Shown here one piece after another: positions 24,656 through 36,261 of a stretch of DNA of 64,000 nt. A program made the translations under genes and the position numbers. The notes below the pieces were generated by a model, which saw only the letters and a program-made list of their open reading frames with translations, had not been told where the DNA came from and ran no database searches. Source of the stretch: Lomentospora prolificans. Its lineage: Eukaryota; Ascomycota; Sordariomycetes; Microascales; Microascaceae. Position 1 is the stretch's first letter. Each line of letters begins with the position of its first letter. The DNA lies in contig JARFXM010000004.1 in NCBI GenBank assembly GCA_029532625.1, positions 2,542,001 through 2,606,000 on the forward strand, in the 5' to 3' direction.

Positions 24656-24708
24656 AAAATAAAAATAAAATAAAAATAAAAAGCAAAGGTAAATCCCTCA
24701 AAACGTTC

Positions 24709-25901
24709 ATGTCTGCACCTTCACTGCCCAACTTGCTCCAGTCTCGAGGGGCCCGGGGCGCCGGTCGAGGGCTCCGACGCGGGCGTGGTCGTGGAGGCGG
24801 CCCCTCATCTGGGCCTGGCGGCCAGGACGAGATTGTTCAAGGCACCGATACCGACGCTGCTGTGTCGCGTCTTAGCGCCGTTGATTTGGGCTATCTCGAT
24901 GATCCATATGCCAAATATTTTGTGCAAAGCGCCCATGGTCCTGCCAGCCGGCGGCTTCCCATCATCAATCGAGGTGCGCAGAGCCAACAGCGGACGGACT
25001 GAGGAGCTGATGCAGTTCTTCCGCCCAGTGGCAGAACTTTCCTTTTGCTCACCTGGGATACTTTATAGGCACGTATACGAGGACCACGGCAGTGGACACT
25101 CTCGTGGGCACCTTCCTGGCCGGAGACAGCTCTCATGGGGTTTCGCGGCAGATCATCTCCCTGGGAGCGGGCACCGATACACGCCCGCTCAAACTTTTCG
25201 CAAAGGCAAACTGCAAAGGCCTCGTCTACCATGAGATAGATTTCCCCGCAGCCTGCACGAAAAAGCTGCGGATCGTACAGGGGGTTCCGGGGCTCCGCAG
25301 CATCTTCCCAAACGCTTCAGAAGCCGAAGATGGTTCTTGGAGTGCGCAACCTCCAAGCGGAGGCGAGTACTGGTGCCACGGACTCGACCTCCGCAATCTC
25401 ATTCGGGGCGAAGAAGGCGGCAAATCAAGCCTGCCCGGGTTAAGAACTGATGTCCCCACACTTCTGGTGTCAGAATGCTGTCTGTGCTACCTAGAGTCGT
25501 CCGAGGCGAAACAGATTATAAGGTGGTTTACGGATAAAATTGCCAACATTGCCATTGTGATTTACGAAGCGGTCAAACCGGACGACGCCTTTGGAAAAAT
25601 GATGGTCTCAAACCTCGCGGCGAGAAGAATCCGCATGCCAACCCTAGAGATTTACAAGGAGCCGCGCGATCAGGTAAAGAGGCTCGCAGACGCTGGCTTC
25701 TCTACGGTAAAAGTCTTGACGGTTCATGACATTTTCGAATTGTGGGTATCTCGGGAAGAGAAGTCGAGACTGGACAGGTTGGAAGGTCTTGACGAGATGG
25801 AGGAGTGGGTACTCCTTGCCAATCATTATATCGTTGCATGGGGATGGACCGGGGTTGGATACAGAATGGTCGATGAGAGTGGTGTCCCGACAACAGCTTG
25901 A
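24709..25901 (+). CDS. ppm1: Leucine carboxyl methyltransferase 1 (PP2A methyltransferase)
   Basis: A 365-residue SAM-dependent enzyme from exons 24709-24973 and 25069-25901. It methylates the C-terminal Leu of the PP2A catalytic subunit, which controls holoenzyme assembly. The start MSAPSLPNLL is preferred because it matches the family N-terminus as I know it; an upstream in-frame Met at 24628 would add a Lys-rich piece. An Arg/Gly-rich segment (residues about 13-32) follows. Then come the DDPYAKYF segment and the INRGTYTRT substrate loop, re-formed across the 95-bp intron. The LGAGTDTR nucleotide-binding motif (residues 120-127) and the VSECCLCYL strand follow. The C-terminus (WVLLANHYIVAWG) is complete. 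Confidence 0.95.
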
Positions 25902-26313
25902 TTGATAACTCGAAAATATACCAAATCAATTTGATTTACGTTATTTAGCGGTCTTTCACCTGGCAAGTGAACTTGTAGGACCTTGCTGGTCTTTGAGCGT
26001 GCATTGTCTCCTTCTTCCCTGTCCGATGCCTGACATGTGGAGACTTTCCCAAGTTGAGGAGTTGATGCTCCATCACGTGACGTAACTCACTCCACGAAGC
26101 CTTCACTTTGAAGTCGCGTCAAACATCATGTGCAGCGCAGCATCCATCCGCCGTGGCTCTCATCCTTAGTCGTTTCATATCACTTCCTGTTATATTACTT
26201 TTGCATTTATGTACTCTTCACTTCGTCCTTGACTACTATAAAGCCGAAGGCTTGTGTGAAGCTCTTAGTGACTCCGCGAAGCGCCGCCACCGGACCAGGT
26301 CTGAACCGTCAAG
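25902..26313. promoter_or_regulatory. ppm1 3' end and spt3 promoter
   Basis: This 412-bp spacer between two same-direction genes holds the ppm1 3' region and the spt3 promoter and leader. A CACGTGACG element at about 26075 contains an E-box-like core. Nothing else is recognised. Confidence 0.45.
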
Positions 26314-28403
26314 ATGGGAGACTCTCAGGAGAAAAATTACAAGTACCGGCAGGAGATTAGCCAGGTAGGTCTCGTATAGTGATTGAACTCGATGTTATGG
26401 GAATTTTTGGGCTCTCTGCCAGCTTAGCGTTGCCCCCAGCAGACGACCGCGAGAAAGGATGCGGCGCCGACCCCAAACCGTCGAAGGGGCGCATGGGCTT
26501 GGAGATGGCTCTCTGCCAGAGATATAGACATCGAGAATGTTTCCTTTGCCAAACAGTGCCCTCGACGCGCCATGATTGCCATGCCTCGCAACTGGGTCAA
26601 GAGCGCACCTTCCCAGTTTGACCAAAAGCCTCCTGTGTCCTTTTATCCCTGTGCCTCATTCACGTCAAGATCTTACCTTTTCCAACGTGCCTCTTTCAAC
26701 TCAACACTGCCTTCCCAGTCCCCGTATCCACTCATCTGCTATATCCAAACAGCTATGGAGTCATCACTCTATGAGCCTCAAGGTGAGAGCCACGATGGCA
26801 GTCACGATGGCAATCACGGACAAGTGTCAGCTACTCCTGAAACTCTCTCACCTATCTTCGGCGCTCTCCCTTTTCGCGCCCGGCAGAAGTCGAGAATATC
26901 CCCAATGGAATGTAGCTCCTCGCCTACAGCTTTGGACGAAGACATGATGAGCGCCGACAAAACAGCACTTTTGGTGAGCTTCCTGACGCAAGAGCCAAGC
27001 GACCCTTGCGGAGCCGCGGACTCTGGAGACGACAAATCGTCCGGCACTGATGATGTCTCAAAAAATGACGGCGTCATCCCCAAAATCCCTGTCAAAGTTG
27101 ACGAAATGGCAGGCTCTATCGATATGGCGGTACCCGCCCAGGCCATGGCACAGAGCAGCAGTTCTGCTTCTGTCCAGCCCGTGTCCTTCCAGCTGGAGAC
27201 CGGCTGTCTCGAGTCAGGAAAAGAAAGCCAGAAGCGTCGCGCTATTGCGGAACGCGCTGCAGGGCTTGAGGGGATCTCACTTACACCCCCCATGTCTGAG
27301 CACGGCAAAGAGACAAAATATCGGTTCAAGGCAAGACTAATGTGGGTGCTCGAACAGATGATGTACGTCTCTGGTGAAACTGCAGAGCCGTCGGTCGAAA
27401 CTACTGGCATCATCGAGGATATTGTCAGACAACAGGTTATCGAGCTGGTAAGCGTCACATGCACGTCTAGCGTGGCCTTCACTCTGCTCACACTTTGGCT
27501 CACCAGCTTCGCAACTGCACCGAGCTCGCAGCTCGTCGAGGATCCCGGTCAATTGGCATTAACGATTTGATCTTTCAGATCCGCCACGATCAAGCTAAAG
27601 TATCTCGTCTGCGCACTTTCCTGTCATGGAAGGACGTGCGCAAGAACGTCAAGGACTCGGACGACAAGGGTGGTGACGCTGATTTAGGCGCCGCTGAAGA
27701 CCCGGTTGGCGGAGTTCCTGGTGGCCCGGTTGATGATTCTGCCAAGAAAATCAAGACGACCAAGACAACTCTCCCGTGGGAGCCTACCTCGTTCTACAGC
27801 CAGGAAGTGCCTGAGCGCGACGACGAAGAAGACGAAGAAGAGGAAGCTATGAACCATATCACCCTCCAGCGCCTCCAAAAGGCCGACGAGCGCACCAAAG
27901 TCATGACGAAGGAGGAGTACGTGACCTGGTCCGAGTACCGCCAAGCGTCTTTCACCTTCCGAAAGAGCAAGCGCTTCAGGGAGTGGGCCGGGTTCGGAAT
28001 TGTCACCGACAGCAAGCCTTCTGACGACATCGTCGACATTCTTGGTTTCCTTACCTTTGAAATGGTCCAGACCTTGACGGAAGTCGCCCTTAGTGTCAAG
28101 GAGCAGGAGGATGTGCTCCACCGCGCCCAGAACGGCGGCGAGAAAGCCACCGGCGGATCGAAGAAGCGCAAGCTTAATCAGGGTCTCTTCGATCCCCCCA
28201 GCGAGGGCAGGTCGCCCATCGAACCGAGACATGTGACCGAGGCTTTTAGGCGCTTGCAACAGCGGCCGAAGAAGTCGAGGGCCATGTTGAACGGCACGAG
28301 GCTCTCCCACCACACCGCCCTTAACATTGTGAGTTCTGACCTTTTTCGTTTTCGGCGCCCTACAATTCATAGGTACTGACGAGTTTATTTCCCTTAGTTC
28401 TGA
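26314..28403 (+). CDS. spt3: SAGA subunit Spt3
   Basis: A 322-residue histone-fold protein from exons 26314-26364, 27358-27447, 27507-28328 and 28398-28403. Spt3 helps SAGA deliver TBP to promoters. Exon 1 encodes MGDSQEKNYKYRQEISQ, the expected Spt3 start, and joins in phase 0 to MMYVSGETAEPSVETT. The first histone fold continues through QVIELLRNCTELAARRGSRS and FQIRHDQAKVSRL. The second fold includes WEPTSFY and the C-terminal ALNI stretch. An acidic run (DDEEDEEEEA) separates the folds. Intron 1 is 993 bp, far longer than any other assigned intron in this window, and itself holds an in-frame coding stretch described separately. The last exon is only TTC-TGA; reading through that intron instead would add a 17-residue tail, so the C-terminus is less certain. 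Confidence 0.93.
26755..27357 (+). CDS. spt3: Alternative first exon of spt3 (inferred), 201 codons
   Basis: The stretch from ATG 26755 stays open for 201 codons and runs without splicing into spt3 exon 2 in the correct frame. The frame is open from at least 26572. Just before the ATG lies a CT- and CAAC-rich sequence typical of fungal leaders. The predicted peptide is rich in Ser, Pro, Asp and Glu and ends KYRFKARLMWVLEQ before MMYV, partly resembling the canonical KYRQEISQ. I do not recognise a domain. Use of this start would make a 506-residue Spt3 with a disordered N-terminal extension. The alternative reading is intronic sequence, since a GACTAAT branch-like motif and an ACAG acceptor stand at its end. 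Confidence 0.4.
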
Positions 28404-28796
28404 GGGAGACCTACGCCTTCCAAGCGTACCAAGTCATTTGGCTTGCATGCGTCCTTTAGTAATGGCGCTGACTTTTTCCCCTCTGCTTTTTCCCCTCCTC
28501 GGACGATACCCAGTTCCAATTTCATCACACGAGGACGGCTGTCCTCTGGAGTACCAGGAGTTAGGCGGCGGGTCCACAGACCATGGGTTGATTTTTTGAT
28601 GTGCACATGGTTGCGTTTTTGGTACGATCAGGCGTATTCAGGGCCTCGGCCGGTCAGTTTCTTCTTCTCTACATCAAGATAGCAACAGGCGTAAAGGTTC
28701 AGTACGGATTGTCAAAGTAGCACGATCAAGGCGTAAAATGTTTGTAAATTCTATGTTTTCTCTATTCCAAGCCATATATATATGAGCGATCCCACG
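28404..28796. other. Convergent spacer of spt3 and the Bre4-like gene
   Basis: This 393 bp holds the 3' regions of two convergent genes. A TATATATATATGA stretch precedes the Bre4-like stop codon region. No gene is recognised. Confidence 0.55.
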
Positions 28797-31700
28797 TCAA
28801 ATCCTCCTCTCGACCGCCTTGCCTTTCTGGACAAGCTGGCTCATCCTCCTCGTGACCGTCGCATCCCTCCTCAACCTCGTCCCCACCCTTCTCAAACTAT
28901 TCGGCACAACCTGGGCATCAGCCACGACCACGTCCTCTTCCTCCTCGTCATTTGCCTCCTTGCCCTGCTGCCCGCGGCCAAACGCCCTCCTCTTCCTCTC
29001 TGCCCACCTTCCTACGGGCCCGCTGTACGTCGCGGCCCTCCTGAGCTCGAACCCGCTAGCAACGGCGGCTGTGTCGCCCGCGGCCTCGGCAGCGCGCTCT
29101 GGCTGGGCGCCCTGCCTAGGCAAAACTGGGTCCGCGAAACGCTTCCCACTGCGCATGTAGGCGCCGAAATCGGGCTTCTCGAGCATGCCGCCGCGGAAGG
29201 CGTTGACGCCGACCAGCAGCTTGGCGAGCTCGACGAGCTCCTCGACGTACTCGATGATCTCCATCTGGCCGGCGGTCTCGGCGTTCCAGGAGAGAATCCT
29301 GTGGCGCGCGATGATCTGGCCGGCGGTGTCGACGGAGGAGGCGTCCGAGTCCGGGGTGACAGGGCGTGAGAGGTTGGCGGATGGGTCGCGCTGGCGGCGG
29401 GCGGCGACGACCTCGCGGACGCGATTGATGAGGCGGAGCTGGGCGGTGCGGTTCGAGGGGAGGAACTGGGGGAGGGGGAGGCGGGTCGTGAGGGCCTCGT
29501 TGACAGCGAAGATGCTGAGGGTGACGCCGCCGGCGACGTTGCGGCGGTAGGTGTAGATTAGGTGGTTAATGTCCTCGAGCACGGAGAAGCCGTAGTTCTT
29601 GCGCAGGCTGACGACGTTATCCATGCGGTCGAGGATCTGGTGGAGGACAAAGATGATTTCGGCGTAGACGGGGACGAGGGCCTTGAAGTTGCCTTTGAGA
29701 CGGGGCTCGCTGACGCAGAAGGGTAGGAAGGTTTCAGCTGCGGCGAGGGCCGCTTCCGTTTTGTTCCGGGAGGAGGCGAACACGGAGTCGATACGAGTGG
29801 GCTTGCGGTGAAGGTTCGGATCGTCGATGCCGATAGAGACAGCCCCCTGGACGCGCACAATTTCCCGGAGGGCAGACGAAAGGGATTCTATGAGTCGATC
29901 CCTTGCTCGGACGGGGTAAAGGCAGATCTCGACGAGGATCGCCACAACACCTCCGATTAGGAATGATGCGAGGCGGGAATAGAAGTTGACGACAGCAGGC
30001 TTGGTCTTGTTGAACGTTGCTAAACGTCGTTAGTGTCATTCTTCGGGAATACAAGTCTAAAAACAGATTCAAAGGGGGAGACATACCACACAAGACGACC
30101 GTTGAGGTTGTGATGCACACAATCGCAACTTTGACGTATTTCGTCTCCAGTTGAACGTAAACACAAGGAATGAAGCCAAGCACCATGATAATAATAGCTA
30201 CAGCGTGATTCCCGCTGCCTATTTCATAAGCGGCGAAACCAAGCGTGCACCCGAGAACGACGCCACCTAGACGCATGAAAAAGACAAAGAGCGAGGTGCC
30301 AATGGCAACTTCGAAAACAAGGATGAGCTGTAGCGGTGCCCACACTCCACGGATGCTCGTATACCAAGAATGCCACGACGGTAAGAATCCGGGCCAGCTG
30401 ACGAGAGCAACGGCGACGCTAAGCTTCAGAGCGTATTCGAGATCGTCGGACTGCCTGACCCATTCTATAGCGTCGGCGGCCTTCCCCCGTATCTTCATGA
30501 TCCAAGTGTCCTTTTCCGGCCTCTTAGCGTCGTCCTTGACCTTGAACTTGACGGTTTTCTTCTTCTTCTTCTTCTTCTTCGGCTCCGTTGTGCTCGCGCT
30601 AGCCACTGAGCGGCCGGCTTCGGTATCCCTGGTCAGCTGCGCTCTCATCGAGCGATCTGTTCTGATGGAGATTTCGTCGGCGTCGAAGCTCTTGCGCCCC
30701 GGTTCTGCTTCATTGGCGCCCGAACGAGCAGACTTCCTGGCTCCCTTTGGAAGGACCATCGCGTCTTCTTCTCCACCCAGAGACAGCCACTCCGCCCAGT
30801 CGGTAAAGCGAGGCCAATAAACTCTAGGCCTGTCCATTCGTCGCTTTCGAGCCTCAACAAGTAGCCGGGTATACCTCAACATTTGGAGAATATGGATAGC
30901 TGCTTGGCGGAGACCCAGGAGAAAGGATGAGACTAGGAACGTCTCAAACCGAGGTAGGATCTCCTCTGCCTCGCTGTCTCCTTTACTCTCGGCGAGTTGT
31001 TTGAATTCGTCCATGGACTCCTCGTCAAACGTGCTTATGGCTTCCTCAAAGATGTCTATGAAGAGATCCATTTCTTCTAACAGCAGACCCTTCGGAGCCC
31101 GTGCGCCGGAGGGCAACATTTCGACATCATAACAGTAGGCCAAGGAGGCAATGAGAATGGCAACTGCATCTTGAAGGGCAGCCTCAAACTCCCGAGTCGG
31201 TTCTCTGATGCGACTAACAATGGCTTCGAGAAGGTCCGCATCGCCTGCTTCCATCTCACGAGTAGGTTTGACCAGCTTTAATTTCTCGAGAAACTCCTCC
31301 TTTGGTGTCGACAGAGTCCTTGCGTGAAGGGGAGGTCGCTTGAAGAAGATGCTAGATGACGAGGGCTCAGGCTCCTCCACCTTCTCCTCACTGTGACGGG
31401 TGGTCGCTGGTGCCGATTTCTCGCTGAGAGAAGAATCGTCTTTGTTTGCAGCATCCTTGTTATCCTCAACCATGACAAGTTTATTTTCGCAGGCGCCCAC
31501 GACACGAATAGTTTCTTGAACCAAGCTCGCCATACCGTCGGTCGTGATAGGCCGCAAGACATCTAGCGGTAGGACTGAGAAGGAGATTTCAAAATTGACC
31601 TCCCTTTGAGCGGTTTTACATCTGCTTAGGCTGTGGCGGATATCCCCTTTAGCCTTGGTCAAGGCCTCTAGGGCTGATTCTTCCTCCTCTGGCACAGGTT

Positions 31701-32613
31701 CCTCCTCTTTCACTTCCTCCGACCCCTCCTCGTTTTTCTCCTCTTCTTGTTTCTCCTCGCTCTTCTCTTCCCTCTTCTTTTTCTTCTTCTTCTTTTCGGG
31801 CTTTCTCCATCTCACATGGGCGACAGGGTTTTGCAAGATAGACCGCATCCGCGTAAGCTCGGTTGTCTTTGTCTTTTTCCGTTCTAGCGATACTTGGGTC
31901 TTGACGGAGTCGATAGTAGTCTTCTTAGTTAGCGTATTGGTCAGAGCAGGTTCAAGCTCGTTTTCTGGGGCGATGAACCAGGCGGAAGCCTTGGAGAGGG
32001 TTTCAAAGGTGTCGGAGAGGGTGTTTATGGTAGCTTTGCCTAAAAAGCTTGAAGATGACTCGGGAAATAGACCGAGCCCGAACAAGAGAATAATGCCGTG
32101 TCCGGTGAGGATCGGGTACATGATAGTAGACAGGAGCGAAACGGTGAAGTGGGTGTAGTTCGAGACCAGCATGATGAAAGAGGTCATGAGCATAAAGAAG
32201 ACAAGACCAAAGAGCTTGGGGGTATTCGAGCGCAAGAAACCGTGGAGCACAACGGCGATTAAAACGAAGACGGCGCGAAGAGCATAAGCGGCGCGAACAT
32301 GTGTGTCGACGATGAGGCCGGAGAGATAGAGCCCAAGAGAGCCCCAAGCTGTGCCGATGACGACGCCCGACAGTATTAAACTCTGAGTCTCGATCATGGA
32401 GCCCACACGCTGGGCCGGGTGAGCAAAGACGACCTGGAGAGGGATGAAGAAAGTGTCGACTCCATAGATATCAATGACGGGAGGCAGCACGGAGAGAATA
32501 ATGGCGACGGTCAACGCTAGGCTATACTTGGACAGACGCTTCCAGAGATTGTCGGCTCGAAGATGGTCCAACAGGTCCTCGCCCCAACCCCGTAGACGTT
32601 TAGACAAGGTCAT
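28797..32613 (-). CDS. Bre4-like multi-pass membrane protein (ArAE_2_N / DUF2421)
   Basis: A 1249-residue protein; minus-strand exons are 30087-32613 and 28797-30019, with a 67-bp intron. It belongs to the fungal group named after yeast Bre4 (brefeldin A sensitivity), with a putative ER transporter N-terminal 6-TM domain and a C-terminal DUF2421 domain, distantly like aromatic acid exporters. Hydrophobic segments lie at about residues 31-48, 77-100, 109-125, 134-150 and 157-182. After a long charged loop with Lys and Glu runs, a second membrane block lies at about 745-870. The intron falls inside that block, at an Ala codon. A cytosolic helical tail follows. A second Lys run sits at about residue 685. 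Substrate and membrane are unknown. Confidence 0.88.
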
Positions 32614-33962
32614 TGTAAGAGACTAACAATCATTGCCCCCCTCTCAACAGAGGCAATGACGACGATTAAAGTGCGGTGCAGCAGCAGGAGCAAAAGACCG
32701 GAAGATTCTAGGAGTCCAGTGCGAGCAAAAGGGTAGAAGGCGGCGTTAAGCGTGATAGATCTGGATACGGCCCCATGGCGGAGAAAACCAGCCAGCCGTC
32801 GGTGTCGAGTGTCAATGAAGTTGCCCTTGTATGCGCTGGCAGGCCGCGAGAACTAGCGCCTGCAAGTTTGCGTCCTGGGTTGGCGCATAGTAGGTAAAAG
32901 ATCTACGAAAGGGCTTTGCACATCTGAACGAACGGCTTGGGAGGAGGTAGAGACCGAGTATATTAAGGGACCCTGTGGCAAGGCGGCATTGACCGGGAAA
33001 GGGGATTTTTTAGAGTGACATCGGGGAATTTTGTGACTTGATGACTCGATGATGGGACTGGATATGCAAAGGGGAAAGTGCTACTGCGCACGAGGTACGA
33101 AGTACAGACAGTTCCAAAGGTTGGGCTTGGCCAGGCCTAAAGTAACCTCGATTCCCACTAACACGAGGTTTTTAGCCAGCTTCATACGTAATGGCCAGCA
33201 AATGCATCAATGGATGCGACCCGCTAACAACTTCCGGGTTGAACTCTTCGCAACACGCGACAGTCTACCCTTACTAATCGTGATGGGGTAGGTTAGCCGT
33301 CTTCATTCCTCTCAATAATAATCTAGAAGAATTCGGCCGTGATCGCTCCAAAACGATGGCATTGTGTTGGGGACAAACATTCGTCTCGACATAAAAAGGA
33401 AACTGAGTATTAGAAGCCGGAGAAGAAAAAAAAGCAAGTGCGCAGAGCGCTGGTCGAAATCCGTGGTCGACACGAGCTTGCGCGACATGGCCCCGGGAGA
33501 CGCCGTGCCTCGTGCCTCGCAACGACAACCCGGTCTCGGATGCCGGATAGATGCAGCTTATTGTGCAAAGTTGCGGAAATCCATCCGGCCGGCAAGTCGG
33601 ACAACCACTCCCCGTAACCTATACCTCGCAACATGTCGAATCCGAAGAGAAAAGAGAAAATGGTGTAGGGCAGTGAGCCAGATAGAGGTACCCTGAAAGG
33701 TACATAGATATATTCGCGACGTACAAGCCTCGTCTCGTAAAAATCGCAGAGGCTCGGCTCCCGGTATATATATATATATGGAGGCGTTCTGAGTTAAGCC
33801 GTCCCGTAGCAAACATTTCCCAATTTTCCATCTGCCCAAAAAAGCCCGATCCGAAACGTTCCAAGTGCATTTCTGTTTGTTCATCGTAAACGCAAAACAT
33901 ATATCGTTTGTCGCCTTGTGTCCTTCTCTCCCCCTTTCCATTGGCGTGACTCGCCCGCTCTC
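32614..33962. other. Upstream region of the Bre4-like gene and aps2 3' end
   Basis: This 1.35 kb contains the Bre4-like promoter and the aps2 downstream region. A TA repeat (about 33765-33779) is the only simple repeat. No gene is recognised. Confidence 0.55.
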
Positions 33963-34568
33963 CTACTCCAGCTTGTCCAAATGCTCCAGCCTCGTTAACA
34001 CGACCTGTTTACTCGTCTCCTCAATCTCCCCCGCCAGAAACACCTCGTCCAGAATGGCGTACACCTTGTAAAAGTTGAAGACGAGATCGAGCTCGCACAC
34101 GTTGCCGAAGAAGGCGTCCAGCACCTCGACGAAGAAATGGATCGCCTCGAGGTACGCCAGCTCGTTGTCGTTGGTATCCACGCACGCGCAGAAGAAGAGG
34201 CCCGCGTATCGCCGATACACGATCTTGTTGTTGCGGAACTCGACAAAGTTGGACTGGTACTTCTGGTCGCGGGGGGCCACGAGGCGGTGGACCTTTAGGG
34301 AAGAGTGAAGTGTCATCAGCGGGGGTTCGCAGAGCGCCTCATCAATGACAGGGGCATTGGGCTAGAGTTGGAAGGCTGAGAGGGTGGAGGGGCCGGGAAA
34401 CATACCTCTCCCTTGAGTTTTATCTTCTCGTCATCGCTGTACGGAACATACCACTTCGCCAACCGGGTCTTACCCCTAAAGGAGATCACAAGCGTCAGTC
34501 GCACCCGAGCTTCCCATTCAGAGGCCAACAACTCACTGCCGGTTCTGTATTAGTATGAAGGACAGCAT
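33963..34568 (-). CDS. aps2: AP-2 adaptor complex subunit sigma
   Basis: A 143-residue protein, the exact usual length of AP-2 sigma; minus-strand exons are 34537-34568, 34406-34475 and 33963-34292. It is the small chain of the endocytic clathrin adaptor at the plasma membrane and helps bind dileucine cargo signals. The start MLSFILIQNRQGKTR is re-formed across intron 1, and the VHRLVAPRDQKYQSNFVE and FFVEVLDAFFGNVCELDLVF stretches are near-identical to animal and fungal sigma-2. All introns are phase-consistent (61 and 113 bp). It diverges from ist1. Confidence 0.97.
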
Positions 34569-35147
34569 TATCGGCCGTCTCTGGGCTTCTCTTCTTGTCG
34601 ACTTCCCCTCTGCGACGGGTTGGGGCAGGAAAGAGCACGAGCGAAAGGGGGGCGGGCGGCAGATGGCGTGGGCTCAGAGGGGGGGGTGTGTGCGACGAAC
34701 GGCGCCAGAACGTAATTATCAATCCCATTGTCCCTTCATAATTGATCACTGGGAATTGCCAATATTGAAGCCCGCAGATTTTAGCGGTCCGCATCGGCCT
34801 GGTGCACGCACGCCAGGGGCGTTGCTAGCTGTACAGTGGGGTTTTTACTTCCGTGCTGGCGCACGCTGGTGTGGCGAGTATTATTAGAGCGCTGCGCTTA
34901 GTTAAGCCTGGCGATTGATTAATGAATGGCGGGGCCAGCATATGCCAGCGACTGCGAGCGCGGCGCCAGCATGCGGCCTAGCCAGCCTTGCGAATAGCAT
35001 CACTTCACCCAGAGCCCTGAGCTACCCAGATCCTGCCTTGATCTCCCCTCTCTGGGCCTTTCGTAATCCACAAACCATCTTGTTTTTTTCTTCATTCGAC
35101 ATCAACTATCCATTTTCTGACGTCTCACCATCAAAATCCCAGCCAAT
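34569..35147. promoter_or_regulatory. Divergent promoter of aps2 and ist1
   Basis: The aps2 and ist1 start codons face away from each other across 579 bp. The ist1 side ends with a CT/CAAC-rich leader. Both products work on endocytic cargo (AP-2 uptake and ESCRT-III sorting), so shared regulation is plausible but unproven. Confidence 0.5.
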
Positions 35148-36261
35148 ATGCCCCCACCAACAGCTTCATTATCGGTTCGTCCTCCCACTATTACCCCGCC
35201 CCACATAACACGACCGTTCCACCACTCTCCTAACTAACTCCCTGCCCGCGGGCGCATCCCTCCCCCCCAAAAAACAGACCAAACTCAAGGTCCAGCTAAA
35301 ACTCTCCGTCGCCCGCCTCAAAATGGTCCAATCCCGCGACGCCTCCCTCACCAAATCCTCCCACCGCACCGTGGCCCAGCTCCTCGAGGCCCGCAAACCC
35401 GACAGCGCCCGCATCCGCGTCGAGTCCATCATCCGCGCCGACGTCCTCACCGAACTCCATGAGATCCTAGAGCTCTACTGCGAGCTCCTCCTCGCGCGCT
35501 TCGGCCTCCTCGACGCCTCCGGCGTCACCAGCCCCAACTCCCGCGCCGACCCCCACAACAACCACCACCAGCAGCCCGTGTGTGATCCTGGCCTGGAGGA
35601 GGCCGTCAAGAGCCTCATATACGCTGCGCCGCGCACGGAGATCAAGGAGCTCCTCGTGCTGAGGACCTTACTAGGCGAAAAATTTGGCAAGGATTTCCTC
35701 CTAAAGGCCACCGAGGGCGTCGCCGGCGGCGTTAGTGAAAAGGTTGTGAGGAGGCTGGGCGTCGAGCCGCCAAAGCCGGAGCTTGTGGACGGATACCTTG
35801 AGGAGATTGCTCGCGCTTACAACGTCGACTGGCCGCAGGGCCGGCTAGCGGCGGAAGAGGAGGCCGAGGAAGAGCTCGATTTGTTGATCGATATGGACGA
35901 AGAAGAACGAGGGGGCGATGGGGGAAGCGGCGGTGGCGGACAGGCCCTAGCCGAGCTCGAGCTTCTCAAAGATGGATCCCCCGCAAAGGAAGAAAGCACT
36001 CTGTCTCCACCAAATGAGGCGCAGTCAGCCGTACCTCCAAAGAGCCCTGGAACGGAACTGTCTCTCAAAAAGTCTTCCCCGTCGCCACGGCCCTCGCCCA
36101 AAGCGACAGAAATGAAGCCGATACCCAAGGCGCAACCTCAAAAAGCCTCGAATACGAAGCCTGCGGCTCCTAAGCCCACATCTGCGGTATCACCAGGCGG
36201 CGGCGTCCCTGACTTGAGCGAGTTGGAGCAGAGGTTCGCCGCCCTCAAAAAGCTCGGCTAA
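35148..36261 (+). CDS. ist1: Ist1, regulator of ESCRT-III/Vps4
   Basis: A 336-residue protein from exons 35148-35174 and 35278-36261, joined by a 103-bp intron. Ist1 binds Did2/CHMP1 and Vps4 and tunes multivesicular-body sorting. The IST1 helical core spans about residues 10-190: TKLKVQLKLSVARL, ARIRVESIIRADV, LYCELLLAR and the APRTEIKELLVLR block are all present. The C-terminal third is low-complexity and rich in Ser, Pro and Lys. It ends with DLSELEQRFAALKKL, a MIT-interacting motif of the kind that recruits Vps4. A Gly-rich insert (near residue 220) follows an acidic run. The short first exon encodes only MPPPTASLS. Confidence 0.95.

Larger units (their letters stand above)
20936..24708. 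other. 3.8-kb divergent region between sreA and ppm1
   Basis: No protein family, tRNA or transposon is recognised in this stretch. The sreA-proximal 1 kb contains an SreA-type site (21201-21209) and two ATTGG boxes (around 21491 and 21520). The middle (22-24.6 kb) has only short unrelated open frames. A poly-C run ends it just before ppm1. A transcription-factor gene with a long regulated upstream region would explain its size. Confidence 0.5.

Noticed and set aside
19055..25901. Siderophore gene cluster around sreA
   Set aside because: Neighbours are a Golgi protein and a PP2A methyltransferase. No NRPS, ornithine monooxygenase or siderophore transporter is present.
26814..27503. 229-codon antisense open frame over the spt3 intron
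   Set aside because: Shadow of the plus-strand open frame; the peptide has no domain pattern.
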